64,000 nt of DNA from Gracilaria vermiculophylla (taxonomy: Eukaryota > Rhodophyta > Florideophyceae > Gracilariales > Gracilariaceae): assembly GCA_019155205.2 (NCBI GenBank), contig JAHNZQ020000079.1, forward strand, positions 1,749,285 to 1,813,284, written 5' to 3'. The position numbers and the translations under genes are program-made. The notes under the pieces were generated by a model. That model saw only the letters and a program-made list of their open reading frames with translations, did not search any database and had not been told where the DNA came from. Below, piece after piece: positions 1-11,916 of the stretch. Positions within the stretch are counted from its first letter, which is position 1. Each line of letters starts with the position of its first letter.

Positions 1-178
1 TGTCCGCCCAGTGAACCTTCCCCTCCGCTTGGTGTTTGCGGATCCCTTTCAGAATTCCCCCGGCTCGCGACAGCGGATACCGGAGACCACCTTTAGGAAT
101 ACGCGCCTTTGGAGTCACCAAAAACTCTTAACGGACGTTGTGCTTTACTATCTCGACAGGAGGGCTGACAGTACCACA
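1..178 (+). repeat. 3' end of a 553-bp LTR (copy A), cut by the window edge
   Basis: The last 178 bp match the 3' parts of the complete copies at 20852-21405 and 52630-53181, including the terminal GACAGTACCACA. The LTR ends in CA at 178, and the next base continues in the gag reading frame of Copia-1, so the LTR sits inside the gag region of that element. Its 5' part lies outside the window, so a target duplication cannot be checked. An ORF crossing this stretch is only LTR sequence read into gag. Confidence 0.8.
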
Positions 179-3100
179 GAAAGTTTACGGAAGTTTGATC
201 GCTGTAAGGAAGTAGCCTAGTCTAAAGTCTTACTTCTAGTGCACAACTCCTGTGTAGCCCCTGTAATGGATATGCGAGATCCGTCCCTTGTGTGGAAGAC
301 TCTAAAGGAACAGCATCAGGCCGTATCTCAGGCTATTAGAGACGGCCTTTTGGACGGTTATCAGGCAATGAAGATGAAGCCAAGTGGGAGTGTGCTTGAA
401 TTTTGCGCTCGTCTCTATGAATTGGAATCCCAGCTTTGAGGGATTGGCTACAACACTTCAGAAGCGGAACAGTTACGTGCTTTGCTGCGTGGTCTCAGAG
501 ATGAATTTGGTGTCACTGCTGAAGTCATCAGGGGAATGGACAAGTCTTTATCAGAATCTCTTGCGACTCTCATTTCCAAGGAAGCAACCTATCTGGCCAG
601 CATTGAACTTTCCAGTGAAATTACCAGGGCATTAAGTACTCGTATGAAGCCGAAGACGAAGTCAAAGACCAAATGCTACTACTGTGGTAAAACTGGACAC
701 AAGAAAGTCAACTGTTATGCGAATCCCGAGAGCAAGAAGTATCGTCAACCGCAGGAGAAGTCAGATGATCATAATTTTGACACTGATACTGCATCAAATG
801 TTGCTAGAGCACTTTTGCTGGGAGCTGATGTCTCTGAATCTCATCCAAAATGGTTCATTGATTCTGGGGCAACAACCCACATGTGTAGTGATCGCTCTCT
901 GTTTAAAATATTGGAAAGATCCAATCAGGACACTGTTGAAGTCGGAGATTGAACTCATGTGTCTGTGCATGGTCAAGGCAACATATATGCAAGCACTGTT
1001 GCCTATAATATTACGAGCCACGTTACCCTTATAGATGTGCAGTTTTTCCCTGATTTGAAATTCAATCTTCTGTCTGTTGGATGTATGCGCAAGAAAGGCC
1101 TAGTCATAACGTTTCAGAGTGACGAACGAGAAGGGTATGGTACATGTACTGTAACCGATCCGAAGATGAACACCATTTGTCTTCTTGGGTTTGAGTCAGA
1201 ACGTAATGGATTGTACACGGTGTTGTTGAAACCCTTAACGGGAAGTATGGGTACTGCAGCCTTAGTTTCCAGGGCAAATGTGAATGAATCATTGCTATGG
1301 CATCGTCGAATGAAACACACCTGCAGAGATCATATTCGTAAGACTGTCCCACTTGTCAATGGTGTGCCCTTGCAGAATATTTCTAATTGGGGTGTATATG
1401 AAGACTGCAAGGTATCGAAGTCTGTTCGAGATACTAGGCCCGCAGCTCAAGTGAATCGTCATGCAAGTCTACCAGGTGATTTGGTACACACTGATGTTGT
1501 TGGACCTATTCGTATCGCATCCATTGGTGCTGCTAAATATTATGTGACATTGTATGATGACAAGACTGCTTACTCGATGGTGAGGTTTCTGCAGAATCGT
1601 TCTGAAGTCCCGCAAGCTGTACAAGATATGATTGTTGAGCTGAAAACCGGATTGGAAAGGCATGTGAAGAGTATCAGGTTCGACAATGCCAAAGAGTACC
1701 TCTCCAAGACTTTGCAGAACTGGCTTTCTCAGCGAGGCATCAAGAAGCAGCCGACGGTACCCTACAGCCCCGAATCGAATGGGAAGGCAGAACGATTGAA
1801 TCGGACTTTAAATGATGCCGCGAGGACTATGTTGCTATCTCTGTCTTCATTTCCTGAACGGAACAGGCTTTGGGCTGAGGCTATCAATATTGCAAACCCA
1901 ATTCGAAATTATATGTACACATCTGCTTCTGAGGAGAACAGTACACTTTCTGAGAAAGTGTTTGGAACACGTCCCAACTTATCTCACATAAGAATTTTTG
2001 GATCATTAGCCTATGTGCACATACCAAAGGAGAAGAGAGATGGAAAGTTTGGTCCGAGGGCTCGGAAGGGCATACTCGTCGGGTTTGAGAGAGAAAATTC
2101 TTACAGAATCTACTATCCCGACTATGCTACGTTTTCTATGTCAAGAGATGTTCAGTTTGACGAGACGATTCTTGGCTGGCCAACTGAAACTCATAGAGAG
2201 GATGCTACCAGTTTTTCTGATTTGTTAAGCAGTGAAGATGAAGAAATTGAAGATGTGGAGATAAGTGGAAATGAAATGGGAAATGAAGATTTCGCAACTG
2301 TTACTGAAGGGAATTCGGTTGAACACGATGAAAATTTTGATAGACTTGGAGTTTCTGGATGAATTTGGAAATGTGGATCCGGAACTTGTAACCCATTACC
2401 CGCCAGAGCCAAGACGATCCAGTCGATTACGTAGTGCTCCGAAAAGGTACACCCCCGATGCCTTGTTAGCCTTGCAACTGCGTTGTTTGATTGGCGCCTG
2501 CAGTCCTGAACTGCCATCTGCGTTTGAAGAGGCCATGTCTGGTACTGAACGAAAAGAATGGCATCTTGCAATGCGAAGAGAAATGAAAAACCTAAAAAAC
2601 AGGGGAGTAATTGAACTTGCAAAATTGCCGGATGGATCACGTCCCCTTCCATGCAGATGGGTTTTGGATCGTAAACGCAACAACTCTGGTCAAGTGATAC
2701 GACACAGAGCTCGTATTGTTGCAAAGGGGTTTATGCAGCAGTATGGAGTAGACTATTTTGAAGTCTTCACTCCTGTGGCCAAGTACAATACTGTGCGAAT
2801 GCTGTTGGCTATGATTGTTGACCAGTCTATGTCCTATATGAGATTGGACATAAAGGCTGCGTTTCTTTATGGCAAACTTGAAGAAGAAGTCTACATGAAG
2901 CAGCCACGCGGTTTTGAAGTCCAAGGCAAAGAACACCTAGTGTACCGGTTTCGAAAAGCCATTTATGGACTGAAGCAAGCCTCAAGAGCTTTACGGAAGT
3001 TACTGTACCCCATTCTTCTCAGTCTTGGTGCTGTCGTATCCTCCGCGGATCCATCGCCATATTTGGTGAACGATAAAACAAAGCTGAAGATTGTATTCGT

Positions 3101-4063
3101 TGTGTATGTTGATGATGTCTTCATTGCGGGAAGGACCGACATAGACCTGCACCAGTTTGTAGGAGCGTTATCAAAGCATTTTGAGCTCCGAGTCGAAGCT
3201 GATGACAGCAAGTTCTTGGGCTTGGTAATTGAGAAGCATGGTAACGGGAGTATTAAGATATATATCGCCCCACTTATTGAGGATGCTCTTCTGCGGTTTG
3301 GTATGGAGAATTGTTCACCGGTGACAACACCAATCCTTCGAAACGCAAGGTTCATGGCGACAGAGGGAGAAGAACAATTAAGCACTGTACCTTACCGTGA
3401 GCTAGTGGGAGTTCTCCTACATTGGGCTAACACGAGTCGCCCTGATATTTTGTTTGCGGTGGGATATCTTTCAAGGTTCCTGGACAATCATGGAAATGAC
3501 AATTGGAAGGCCGCGAAGAGAGTCCTGCGCTATTTCAAGGCGACAAAGTATGTCGGACTTGTGTACCGAAAAACTGATGGCCTTCTAGTTGGTTACAGTG
3601 ATGCAGACTTTGCCGGTGATGTGATTGACCGGAAATCGACTAGTGGATTTGGGTTTCTCTTTTCTGGTGCTGTGGTCTCTTGGAGATCTAAGAAACAATC
3701 TATTGTCGCGCAGTCTGCAGTAGAAGCTGAGTATGTTGCGATGGCAAATTCTGTTCGTGAATGCCTCTGGCTGCGACAACTATTGAGTGAATTTGGAATT
3801 TGCACCAGAGCAGCGGTCGTTATCCATGGAGACAACCAAGGAATGTTAGCGCTCTCTCTGAAGATAACCTGTGCAGTGAGAGAAAGAAACATATTGAAGT
3901 TCGTTTTCATTTGGTTTTTGATCATGTCCAGAAGAAAACTATTGAGCTGGAGTATATCCCGACCTCATTAATGGTGGCTGATGTTTTGACAAAAGGGCTG
4001 CAGGCTGAGTTGCACAATCGTCATTGCAAGAGCTTGGGACTGTCAAGTGATTATATGGCTTAG
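179..4063 (+). pseudogene. Copia-1: degenerate Ty1/copia gag-pol polyprotein
   Basis: Polyprotein of a Ty1/copia retrotransposon. Domains in order: gag remnant (about 179-660), CCHC zinc knuckle CYYCGKTGHKKVNC (about 674-715), aspartic protease DSGATTHM (about 859), GAG-pre-integrase LLWHRRMKHT (about 1291), integrase core with D in HTDVVGP, D in RFDNAKEYL and E in SNGKAERLNRTL (about 1490-1810), reverse transcriptase with FVVYVDDVFI (about 3100), and RNase H with GYSDADFAGD (about 3595) ending in MVADVLTKG at 4063. The copia order PR-IN-RT-RH is kept. It is broken by in-frame stops at 218 (TAG), 437 (TGA) and 950 (TGA), by a frame change near 2340-2360 and by another near 3860. The catalytic residues of PR, IN and RT are still readable, so decay is moderate. 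Gag is truncated on the left by LTR copy A. Confidence 0.93.
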
Positions 4064-4270
4064 AACGAGAGGGTGTGTTGACGTAATCTGACTTAATCCC
4101 TATACGTGATATTGATGACAGTTTACATGCGTACTAACCAGAATGAATTGTTAGTTACATAATAATATCTTTACTTACGTTAGGTAGGTTTACAGTTCTT
4201 TGAATTGTATATGTAGTTCAGGCGAAGAGTAAGATTCCGGACTTCTACTTAAGTCCCAGGTTGCGCCCGG
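4064..4270 (+). repeat. Copia-1 polypurine tract and start of its putative 3' LTR
   Basis: Just after the pol stop, the purine-rich GAACGAGAGGG is followed at about 4074-4076 by TGTTGACG. This is the usual arrangement of a polypurine tract followed by the TG of a 3' LTR. The right end cannot be placed because no second LTR lies in the window for comparison and no clear CA terminus with a duplication is visible before the next ORF at 4274. Confidence 0.45.
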
Positions 4271-4273
4271 GTT

Positions 4274-5678
4274 CTAGTAAAAGAGAGTCATCCAAGTTGT
4301 GATCAAGCTAGAATTTCCATCTGTCTGACATGCCCCTTCACCATGGTCCCCTTCTCTCATTTCTTCAGCAATTCTTCCCACATGCAGCAAAATCGTTAGC
4401 CACTCCAGCTTTTCCACATCAAACTTCCGCATCTCTTGCACAAACGTCAACTGCACAGGCAGCTCCGAAACAAATTCTCGCAACACCTCTTTGTAACTGT
4501 CATACGAGTAGTACGTGTTGCCTCTTCTATCCCTCCTGCTCCTCAGACTTGCGATGTGGCTCGCTTCGAATGACAGACACTTACCTTCCTCCAACGCTTC
4601 CTTCAGCACCTCCTGTTTCACAAACCTCCCATCGCTCATCCCACTTTCCTTGTTCCACTGCTTCCACAAAAACGGACTGCTTCCTTTTCCCCCGCCTTCC
4701 TTCCACAGTTATAACATTGCCGACGCCAGTACCTGCGACCCGAAACACCTTCTGCGCTTCAAAAACCTATCCTTTGCGCTCTCACCGCTTCTCGATTCTG
4801 AACCATTTGGATCTTGGGCGACTTCAAACTCACGCATCCACTGCTGTAACCCCTGCGATGCAAAAGTCGCCGCCCAGTGCACCCACACTTGTACGGGGTC
4901 CACTGGTACTTGACGCATTCTTCCTTTCCTCTCTTCCACATTTCCGCTGCGCAACAGTTCCCAGTGAGCTTCGGAGAAACTCGAACACGATCACTGCCAC
5001 AAACTCCATCAACCTGATCACCCCACGAACAGGGTCAATCGCCGCACCCAAAAGCTCCATTACATATCGCACCCCCACATGTTTGTACCGTTTACCATCA
5101 CACCCGTGCTTTCTCGGCTTGAGCAACTCTCGACTCCCGTACTTGACGTAGCACTGCACGTCCCCGTGCAGAATTTGATTGTCTGCAATTTTATCGTTCA
5201 CCAGTATTTCATCCGCAATTGCAGAGCTGTCACGTACTACCGGCCCGGAGTCTTGGTCGTTTTCATCCATCCCATTTTCACGTCGCAATGAGTACGGAAT
5301 CCCCATTGAACGCATGGCGTCGATAGAGTGCTGTGCCCAGGTGCGAAAGGCGTGCAGCTGCCACAACCCCCACACTGTGCGTAACCCCACTACTGCCGCA
5401 AACACTGTGGCCACAGCCGCTGCGCACATCTCCTTAAAATCGCCAGCCCTTCCCTGCACAATAGTGTATGCCAAGACGTACAGCATTGGCAAGAAAGTGT
5501 ACAGCAGATTGCGGTAGCCGGCTCTGCGTGTCTTTCGCACACTCACCCATTTCGAGCTCAGAAAATCCGTGCTTGACAGAGCGGACCATGGCAAGAACGC
5601 GGCGAAGTACGCGCCGGTGACAAACAACCAAGAATCGGCAACGTCCTCGAGAGTCTTCACGATGCTTGGCGACACCAA
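4274..5678 (-). CDS. Putative multi-spanning membrane protein, family not recognised (possibly frameshifted)
   Basis: Two minus-strand blocks read as one protein. The first (5678-4830, 282 codons) has at least three hydrophobic segments, around SWLFVTGAYFAAFLPW, LLYTFLPMLYVLAYTIV and AAAVATVFAAVVGL, a charged middle and another hydrophobic stretch MEFVAVIVFEFL. The second block (4954-4709, then 4669-4274) is in a different frame and continues with amphipathic, charged sequence; a frameshift or short intron near 4940 would join them. The upstream codon is TTG, so 5678 is probably not the real start and an earlier exon is likely. Neighbours are a copia element and AT-rich sequence. Not recognised; it could be a host gene or cargo of an unidentified element. 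Confidence 0.4.
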
Positions 5679-5679
5679 A

Positions 5680-6247
5680 AGCTTGCTACGCCTGCTTCCA
5701 AAGCTGCTTCACAAACAACACCGAAGCTTGTTGCGCTTGCAGGTGGGCGGCGCTGCGAAGCGAGGTGGATGGCAGTTTCTTGGCGCCACCGCTGCCGGCG
5801 GCGACCCACAACTTTCTGCCCCCAATCGCCGGATCTGCGACGACGGAGCACGAGATGCGTCATCTACTTGGCGGGGTACCATTGGCGCAGCTTGTTGGTG
5901 GCAACCGAGACAACAGCAATGTTGGCCCGCTAATCTGACAGAAGCTGCAGCAGCATTATGCCAGCCAACGTCACAGTTTTCAGCCGTGCGTTTCTGTCCA
6001 CGTGGACTGCGCACGGCTGTAAGCAATTGTGTCGCATTTACAATCCTCTGGGAAGGCACGTGTGAATCATCGAAATGGTCGTTGTGGCTGCGCTTTAAAG
6101 TAACTCGCCGCGCAGCTATGCGGTGGCACGGAAAATAAGAGGCGAGGCGGTAGGGAGAGACCCCTTTATCCTCCCTTGGAATTGTTACTGTAAAGTAGAC
6201 ACGTCTATTTCTTGTCCGGTGTCTTGCATAATCCTTACGTCAGACTT
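5680..6247. other. Stretch with no supported gene
   Basis: Moderately GC-rich sequence with overlapping ORFs on both strands (for example 5569-6138 + and 5709-6059 -). Neither shows a recognisable domain. The minus strand could hold 5' exon sequence of the membrane-protein gene that follows it. Confidence 0.3.
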
Positions 6248-6661
6248 TCAACACGTGGCGCAGCGCGTGACGTTCGAGTGGGTCACTTTGAGAGACGTAG
6301 TCACTGGAAATGCATGAGAGCGCGACTCTTTGCCACTGCGAAGAAGCCGTATATGGCATTGGAAAAGAGTATAGATGTAGGGTAGCGCAAGAAGAGCAAA
6401 GCTGATTACGGTGGCAAAAAGGGTCAAGTACGCAACAGGCAGCAGGCGCCACTTGCCCTGTTCATCACGATTTATGGCGGCGAGTGGTCTAGACAGAAAA
6501 GTTTTACTTCGTAGTCCAAAACATTCCGACATGAAATATAGTCTATAACAATGCGCGCTTTGAATTCGGTTCATGAAACCTCGCCCCCAGTCAAATACTA
6601 AATGCAAACATGCGATGCACACCAGCTTTGCGCTAAGCAAACGCTGTGCATCAGAAGTCAT
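6248..6661 (-). CDS. Short ORF with one strong membrane segment, unassigned
   Basis: A 137-codon minus-strand ORF with an amphipathic N-terminal part and a long hydrophobic segment around VAYLTLFATVISFALLALPY, then a basic tail. It lies upstream of, and on the same strand as, the membrane-protein ORF at 4274-5678, so it may be an upstream exon or a related fragment. No family is recognised and the start is uncertain. Confidence 0.25.
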   Translation of the reverse strand: MTSDAQRLLSAKLVCIACLHLVFDWGRGFMNRIQSAHCYRLYFMSECFGLRSKTFLSRPLAAINRDEQGKWRLLPVAYLTLFATVISFALLALPYIYTLFQCHIRLLRSGKESRSHAFPVTTSLKVTHSNVTRCATC

Positions 6662-6669
6662 TGCTTTAG

Positions 6670-7884
6670 CGAGACGGCATGTGTCGTATTTATTTCAAAA
6701 AAACAAAAGAATTGCTTTTGATGATCACATGAAATTGAAAATTTTCGAATTCCTCAAGGAGCCCTGAACACTAAATAAAAAGAGTTTTTCGTTTATTTTT
6801 GGAAATCCCGATATCAGAAAAATCCGAAAATTTCCGTTTGTTATTGAGTCCTCAACATAAAAAAAAATCGATTGTTTCTGAACTCAACCTGTCACCCCGC
6901 ATTATCATTTTGCACTAAGCTGTACGTTGTGGTTTGCTAATGCATACATATCTGTGCAGTCATTTAGTTTAATGCAGCGACGACTATGCACGACATGCAT
7001 CTTTGATGATTTTATCCCTTAATTATGGAGAAACCGTCCGTGCTGTATCATGAATCGTTTCCAACATCTATGCCAAGCATCTATGAGGAAGCGTTAGTTC
7101 TCTCCGGTGCACGACAGCATTCCGTGTCACAATCTGAGTGTCAAAGTGTTTTATTAGAGCAGTTTGCCACAGAAACCCTTCTGGTTGATCGACAAACATT
7201 TTCAGTTTTATTGCAGTGGAAATTTGATACAAACAATAAAAATAATATTTTTATCAAAACAATTTGTTTTTCACCCTGTTCTAGATGTTTCCGCTAAATA
7301 AATCAATCACGTTCATAACAAAGAACGAGAACCTGTCTGAGAACGGCAACACCTGTCGTGAAGATCCAGTCACATCGAATTGTCAAAAACTCTACATCAA
7401 AGTAGATCTGGAGAACTCATCGAGACAGTCTTGGGTTTTTATGAATTTTCATACTTTTGTAGAAGCGTGACAGTACCTAAAATTGAAAATAGAATGTCAA
7501 ATTCGTATTATATCTGAAAAGGATTCTCAAGACATGGTTCAAAATTATTTTCTTCAAGAACTACATTCTCAGTATGGTAAATCGTTTATTTTGAGTAACT
7601 CCGAGAGAAACCGGCAATATTATACATGCAGCCAAAAAACGAAACAGATAAGAAAAAAAAGGAAACTACACAGCAAAAAGCACGTTCTACAAAAAATGGT
7701 TCATGAACTCAATGGACCTCTCAGTTAAACACAACAGCGCGAAAAATACCTTTTCATTTCTTTCAAGCACAACATTTGTCATGGCAAAGAACACGTCCTT
7801 ATTAGTCTACCTGCTGGTCAAGAGTTAAGCTTAAAAACATTGACCTTGCAGGGTCTTGTTCCGTTTCAAATTCTAATGCATTTG
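6670..7884. other. AT-rich stretch with no supported gene
   Basis: Low-GC sequence with many A and T runs. ORFs at 7025-7297, 7285-7470 and 7483-7728 (+) are short and show no domain. No LTR, tRNA or clear repeat is seen before the LTR at 7885. Confidence 0.4.
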
Positions 7885-8175
7885 TGTAGTACAGTGGCTC
7901 CTACGGAAATATGGTGGTTTGGCCTTAAGGTATAATACTCCTAAGGAGGGTTCGTAATTATTAGCTGGGCCACGTGGTGCATGATCGCGCCCGCGTGTGC
8001 TACAGTATCCTTAAGGTACGGTAGAATTTATTATTTATTTTAGATATTTTATGCGGGTAATTAGCATAGTAGTGCGACCTGCCGAGGGGGGCTCCAGGCC
8101 TGATATTTAAGCTGCCGGTTGAGCTCCCCCTCTGGGGAAGTAAATACAAGCACCCTTGAGTCTTCTTCTACAGTT
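7885..8175 (+). repeat. 5' half of a 553-bp LTR (copy B), truncated
   Basis: It starts with TGTAGTACAGTGGCTCC and follows the complete copy at 20852 closely for about 290 bp, through the GATATTTAAGCTGCCGG block. It stops matching at about 8173, where the remaining 260 bp are absent and the sequence passes into the end of Copia-3's 3' LTR at 8179. This is a deletion or recombination junction between two LTRs. Confidence 0.8.
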
Positions 8176-8178
8176 GTG

Positions 8179-8223
8179 TGTCAAACTACATGTACGCGTG
8201 CATTCAATGACATATATTTCACA
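8179..8223 (-). repeat. Copia-3 3' LTR remnant
   Basis: The 45 bp beginning (minus strand) TGTGAAATATATG are about 95% identical to the start of the 5' LTR at 13455-13411. The match ends where LTR copy B has been joined. The purine run on the minus strand at 8240-8224 (CTCAAAAGGGGATGA) directly precedes it and serves as polypurine tract. Confidence 0.75.
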
Positions 8224-8245
8224 CTCATCCCCTTTTGAGATCTTC

Positions 8246-9912
8246 TCATCCTGTGGACTTTCCTGAGCAGCTGGTAAGCGCCTGACCAAAGTCCATGGAG
8301 ACCATTCCGTTGTATAACATCAGTTTTAAGGTGGCTGGCATGGGGCTGTCCGTTTTGGTCATTAGGTCTGCGTAGATGGTCTGGCCTGGAGTCCATATCA
8401 TCTGCTCAACGTTGCGCGTTTCGAACTCGTATCTAATAAATGAGATATTCCCGCGAAAAGGCCGATCAACATCGTTCCTGCACGTTGAAAGTGTACTGTA
8501 TAGGTCCTTAGAGTCCACCACAATCAACAAACCAACATCTACACCAAGCAGTGTTGAAAATGCGTTTGCCTAAACCTTGCCTTCGTCAATTGCTTCTCCA
8601 GCAGCCAAGGTTTCTGCTGCACCAATCGACTTCACAGGTCTGCGCGACTTGTGTGAGCTCCAAACAATGAAATGTATAATAGAACCCTTTTGGAGTTTTC
8701 CAAAGAACAGCCTCGCAACAAACCCTAGTTTTCCATAGTCATCCTTTCTGCTAGCATCAGAAAAACGACGATTGTTGCTCGATAGTCTCCTTTAACAGTC
8801 GATCTGATAAACGTAAGCTCTGTTGTAATTTTCCTCAGGTTATCATGCATGTTGATGTGCGTAACCATGTCTTTCACTCTGGCAGTTGGACCTTTCTATG
8901 GGAGATAGCTCTCTGCAAAATAGCAAAACGGGGACGCTGCAATTCCTAACCATCCTAAGCAGCTATTGAAAGACCTGAACGACGAAAGCCCAGTGCTGTT
9001 GAGGGGCGAGTCTTGTTGCTTCCTTCGTATACGTGTTAATGTAGGAGGCTGATATCGCTGCATCTTCTCATCTCCGTGGATGGAGGCTGGCATGTTTTCG
9101 TTCTGTGTTACTATAAGTCCGTAAAAATGGATCTTTCCTGGCCCATACACAATAGTTCCAAGCTTGTGAGTATGTCTTGTCTTCTCAATAACTGCATTTA
9201 AAACCTGAAGTTCTCCACCAAACAGTATATCGTCCACGATTTTCACCGCAGCTTCTACACTTTTTCCTTTCGCCGTCTTATAAAACAGTTGCGGTACATT
9301 TACTAATTTTCAAAAGCCGAAACCGCGAAGATCATCGTCCCTAAGCTCCTGCCACTTCGCACTAGCATTAGCTAGTCCATATGCCACTGACAACAGAAGC
9401 CAATAATGCCGGCGTCTTGTCTTGCATTCACGCGTCGGAACCAAATGAACGTTTCGCTCGGCTTGAGTCTGCAAGAAGGCGGACTTGAAGTCGATCTTGG
9501 TGAGTGTCCAACGATATACGGTTGCTAAAGAAAGCAATATACGTATTTCGACGGGAGGGCAAGTGGCTGAGTGTGTCCTAAAAATCTCCTTGTGTCTGTC
9601 TTTGTTTCCGTGCACAGCAATTCGGGCCTTTAGCATATGGGAGTTATCGTCGCATGTTTGGACCTTGTAAAACACGTGACTAATGAGGATGATGGCATAC
9701 TTTGGTACGTCGGCTACGGCTACATTCCTCACCGTCTTCTTGAAGGATTTTTCTTCCCTTTCGTACGCATTCTGGGTGGCATACGGCGGCAACCCTTGTG
9801 AATGCTGCAACATGAACTCTTCATTCCCAAGCGCCTTGTAGTAAATATCGATGAGTTCCTTTTCTTCGCTTTGCAATTCCTGTCTGGGTGATAACTGCAC
9901 TTCCCGTGCCAC
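8246..9912 (-). pseudogene. Copia-3 reverse transcriptase and RNase H, degenerate
   Basis: RT begins in the block 9912-9310 with LKARIAVHGNKDRHK, then LTKIDFKSAFLQTQAERN and LSVAYGLANASAKW, the copia RT fingers and palm. A second block (9246-8896) continues after a frame change with the catalytic KIVDDILFGG (about 9235) and FYGLIVTQ. RNase H follows to 8246: LIVVDSKDLYSTLST, VEQMIWTPGQTIYADLMTK. The catalytic DD is intact. Several frame changes and at least one stop (near 8573) separate the blocks, so no functional protein is made. Confidence 0.85.
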
Positions 9913-10110
9913 GAGAGTTTTGTCATTACTTGCGGTCGAGACGGAGGTTGATTGATAGTCGTTGGAGTCTGTATACTTCAGGTAATTCCATACCTCCTCT
10001 CACAGATCCAGATTCTCGTTATCACTGTCGTCATACAGAATTAAATACTTTCCTGAGCCTTCGTCATGGTTCTGGACTAATCCCTCGTAAAACTGCTTGT
10101 CAGTTGGTCA

Positions 10111-10719
10111 TTATACTTCGATCTTGTCCCCAATGCTTGGGAAATTGGTGCCAATGCTGTCCAGTTTGACTTCTCTGCTTTCACGGTACTCAAATTCCTT
10201 GTTCTGCTCCACTTTCTGCACCATGATGTCCTTGTCCAGACGGTCTACAGCCTCTTTTAGATGTCTATCCAGCTCTTCTATAGCATCTTGCACAGTGGCA
10301 GCCAGTTCTTTATCTCGTATGGCTGGCCTTACATCTTCAATGGCGGCGGATGTAGTTTTCTCTTTGGAGTCGTGGACTGTGATGGTGCGGTTCTTGAAAT
10401 CGTAAGCCATAACCGTTCGGTTGTTGGACCATTGTCCTCTCTTCTCATGGTCGCTCTTCACGAAGACTTGTACGATGTCTCCTACGGCGATGAGTGCGTC
10501 TTGGATGGTCTTCGAACGTAGTATGAGCGTTAGCTTACTTTTGGCTAGAAGGGTTTGATAGGCGTCCACAAGGTCTTGTGGCAGTAACTTCGGCATATTT
10601 TCAGCTTCTACCGGTCTGGCATAACTTTTGCCAACTCTTGGGCTGATAAAACTTCGTTTCCGTATAGATTGTTCGATATCCTTATGGGTTTCTAGACCAG
10701 TAGTTCTTCTTTCCAACAC
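10111..10719 (-). pseudogene. Copia-3 linker region between integrase and RT
   Basis: A 202-codon open block lying between integrase and RT, in the position of the variable copia integrase C-terminal region. It is rich in charged residues with heptad-like stretches near its end (EELDRHLKEAVDRLDKDI), suggesting a coiled coil. No catalytic motif is expected here. It is assigned by position and strand, not by a domain match. Confidence 0.6.
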
Positions 10720-10724
10720 GTCTC

Positions 10725-11267
10725 CTAATTGCTGCTGGCTTCCTGAAGACGGAGGAAAACATCACGTATGATTCTGTGCTTAGAATCCAAAACGTTCTTG
10801 TTATGTCTTCGAGGGGGCAGCGGTCGGGTTTCTATGTCCTGCTCTGCAAGATACTTCAGGAATATGCTGTTTTCGAACTCTCGGTCGTATGCCACCGTCT
10901 TAGTGGTCCAGAACGGCGTGATACAATAGGAATCGAAGACTGGTATAGCGTTTGTAATCGCGGTGTCGTCGACTGTAGCATCCTCTGAATAGCGAGAGAC
11001 GGCATTCATGACACAAAGTACACAGTACTGGTTGAAGAACATATGGTCGACGCATACCAAGTCGTTGAAACTCAGTGTCATTTCAATGAGGGAAACTTTC
11101 CGAGTGGTCTTGGGCTTTGCGGATGTGTTGCAGGCTGTGCACTTTTCCAGAGTCAACTGTAGATACTGGTCTATTTGCGGGCTCCACAACTTGTTTCTAT
11201 GGAGCAAAATCGTGATGTTTGAATACGTCGAGTGTCCGCATACGTGCTTGTGGACCTTGTCGACCAT
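10725..11267 (-). pseudogene. Copia-3 integrase, catalytic Glu replaced by Asp
   Basis: HHCC zinc finger at the N-terminus (H in KVHKHVCGHS, CTACNTS), then the core: first Asp in LVCVDHMFF, second in AYDREFEN, and the third position in VLDSKHRII, where related copia integrases carry Glu before SKH. The replacement of Glu by Asp would be expected to impair strand transfer. The block is 180 codons with no internal stop. Confidence 0.85.
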
Positions 11268-11307
11268 TTTCCTGAGTTCCGTCTACGATTTCCTGCTTAT
11301 ATCCACT

Positions 11308-11700
11308 TCAATTTGTGCGGAGGCGCATTATGAGAGTGGTTCCATTATGCTCCGAACGTCTGCCTGCTTGAAACGTAGACGCCGAGGGCGGTATGTACGT
11401 GTGCATGTCTCTGTTAACCAACGTGATAGTCCTTCTAGATGTGCTGTTGCCATCAGGTGGAAGAACCAATTTGTTTCTATTGGCATGCATGATGTCGCAA
11501 TGTCTTGTTACATTGCTCCACACAACCCACTGAGAAGACCCTTCAATGACTTGTTGCCGTACCTCCACGATCGATTCGTCGTCTGTTTTGGCCTTCAGCA
11601 CCACAGATCCCAGTATTTTCTTGGCCACGCTGCTGTAATGCCCGCTTCCATACTGCCAAAAGGGTCGGTCTGCGATAGAGTTTCGTAGGGGCTCTAGCTG
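11308..11700 (-). pseudogene. Copia-3 protease / GAG-pre-integrase region, degenerate
   Basis: The 106-codon block 11628-11308 and the sequence just upstream lie between gag and integrase, the place of the aspartic protease in copia elements. The segment has the alternating hydrophobic character of the protease and pre-integrase region, but I do not see an intact DSG triad. It is assigned mainly by position. Confidence 0.5.
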
Positions 11701-11916
11701 CGCGTTCCACTAGGGGTTGACTAAGCTCGAGATGAGCTTAAGTTCTGCCAAACCTATTCCGCTGTACGGTGCTCCTTCGTTTAGGAGCGGATCGACCTTT
11801 CCCTTCATCGAAACCGCTGTTTCGTCGGGTGTGCTCAGCCTTGCCATGTTGAATCTGACTACATTTCCATCAGATCGGTCTGGATATACCGCCGCGTCCG
11901 TCGACTTCGCTGCGGG

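Noticed and set aside
9485..9670. + strand ORFs across 8.3-12.7 kb
   Set aside because: They are antisense shadows of the Copia-3 pol and gag readings on the minus strand.
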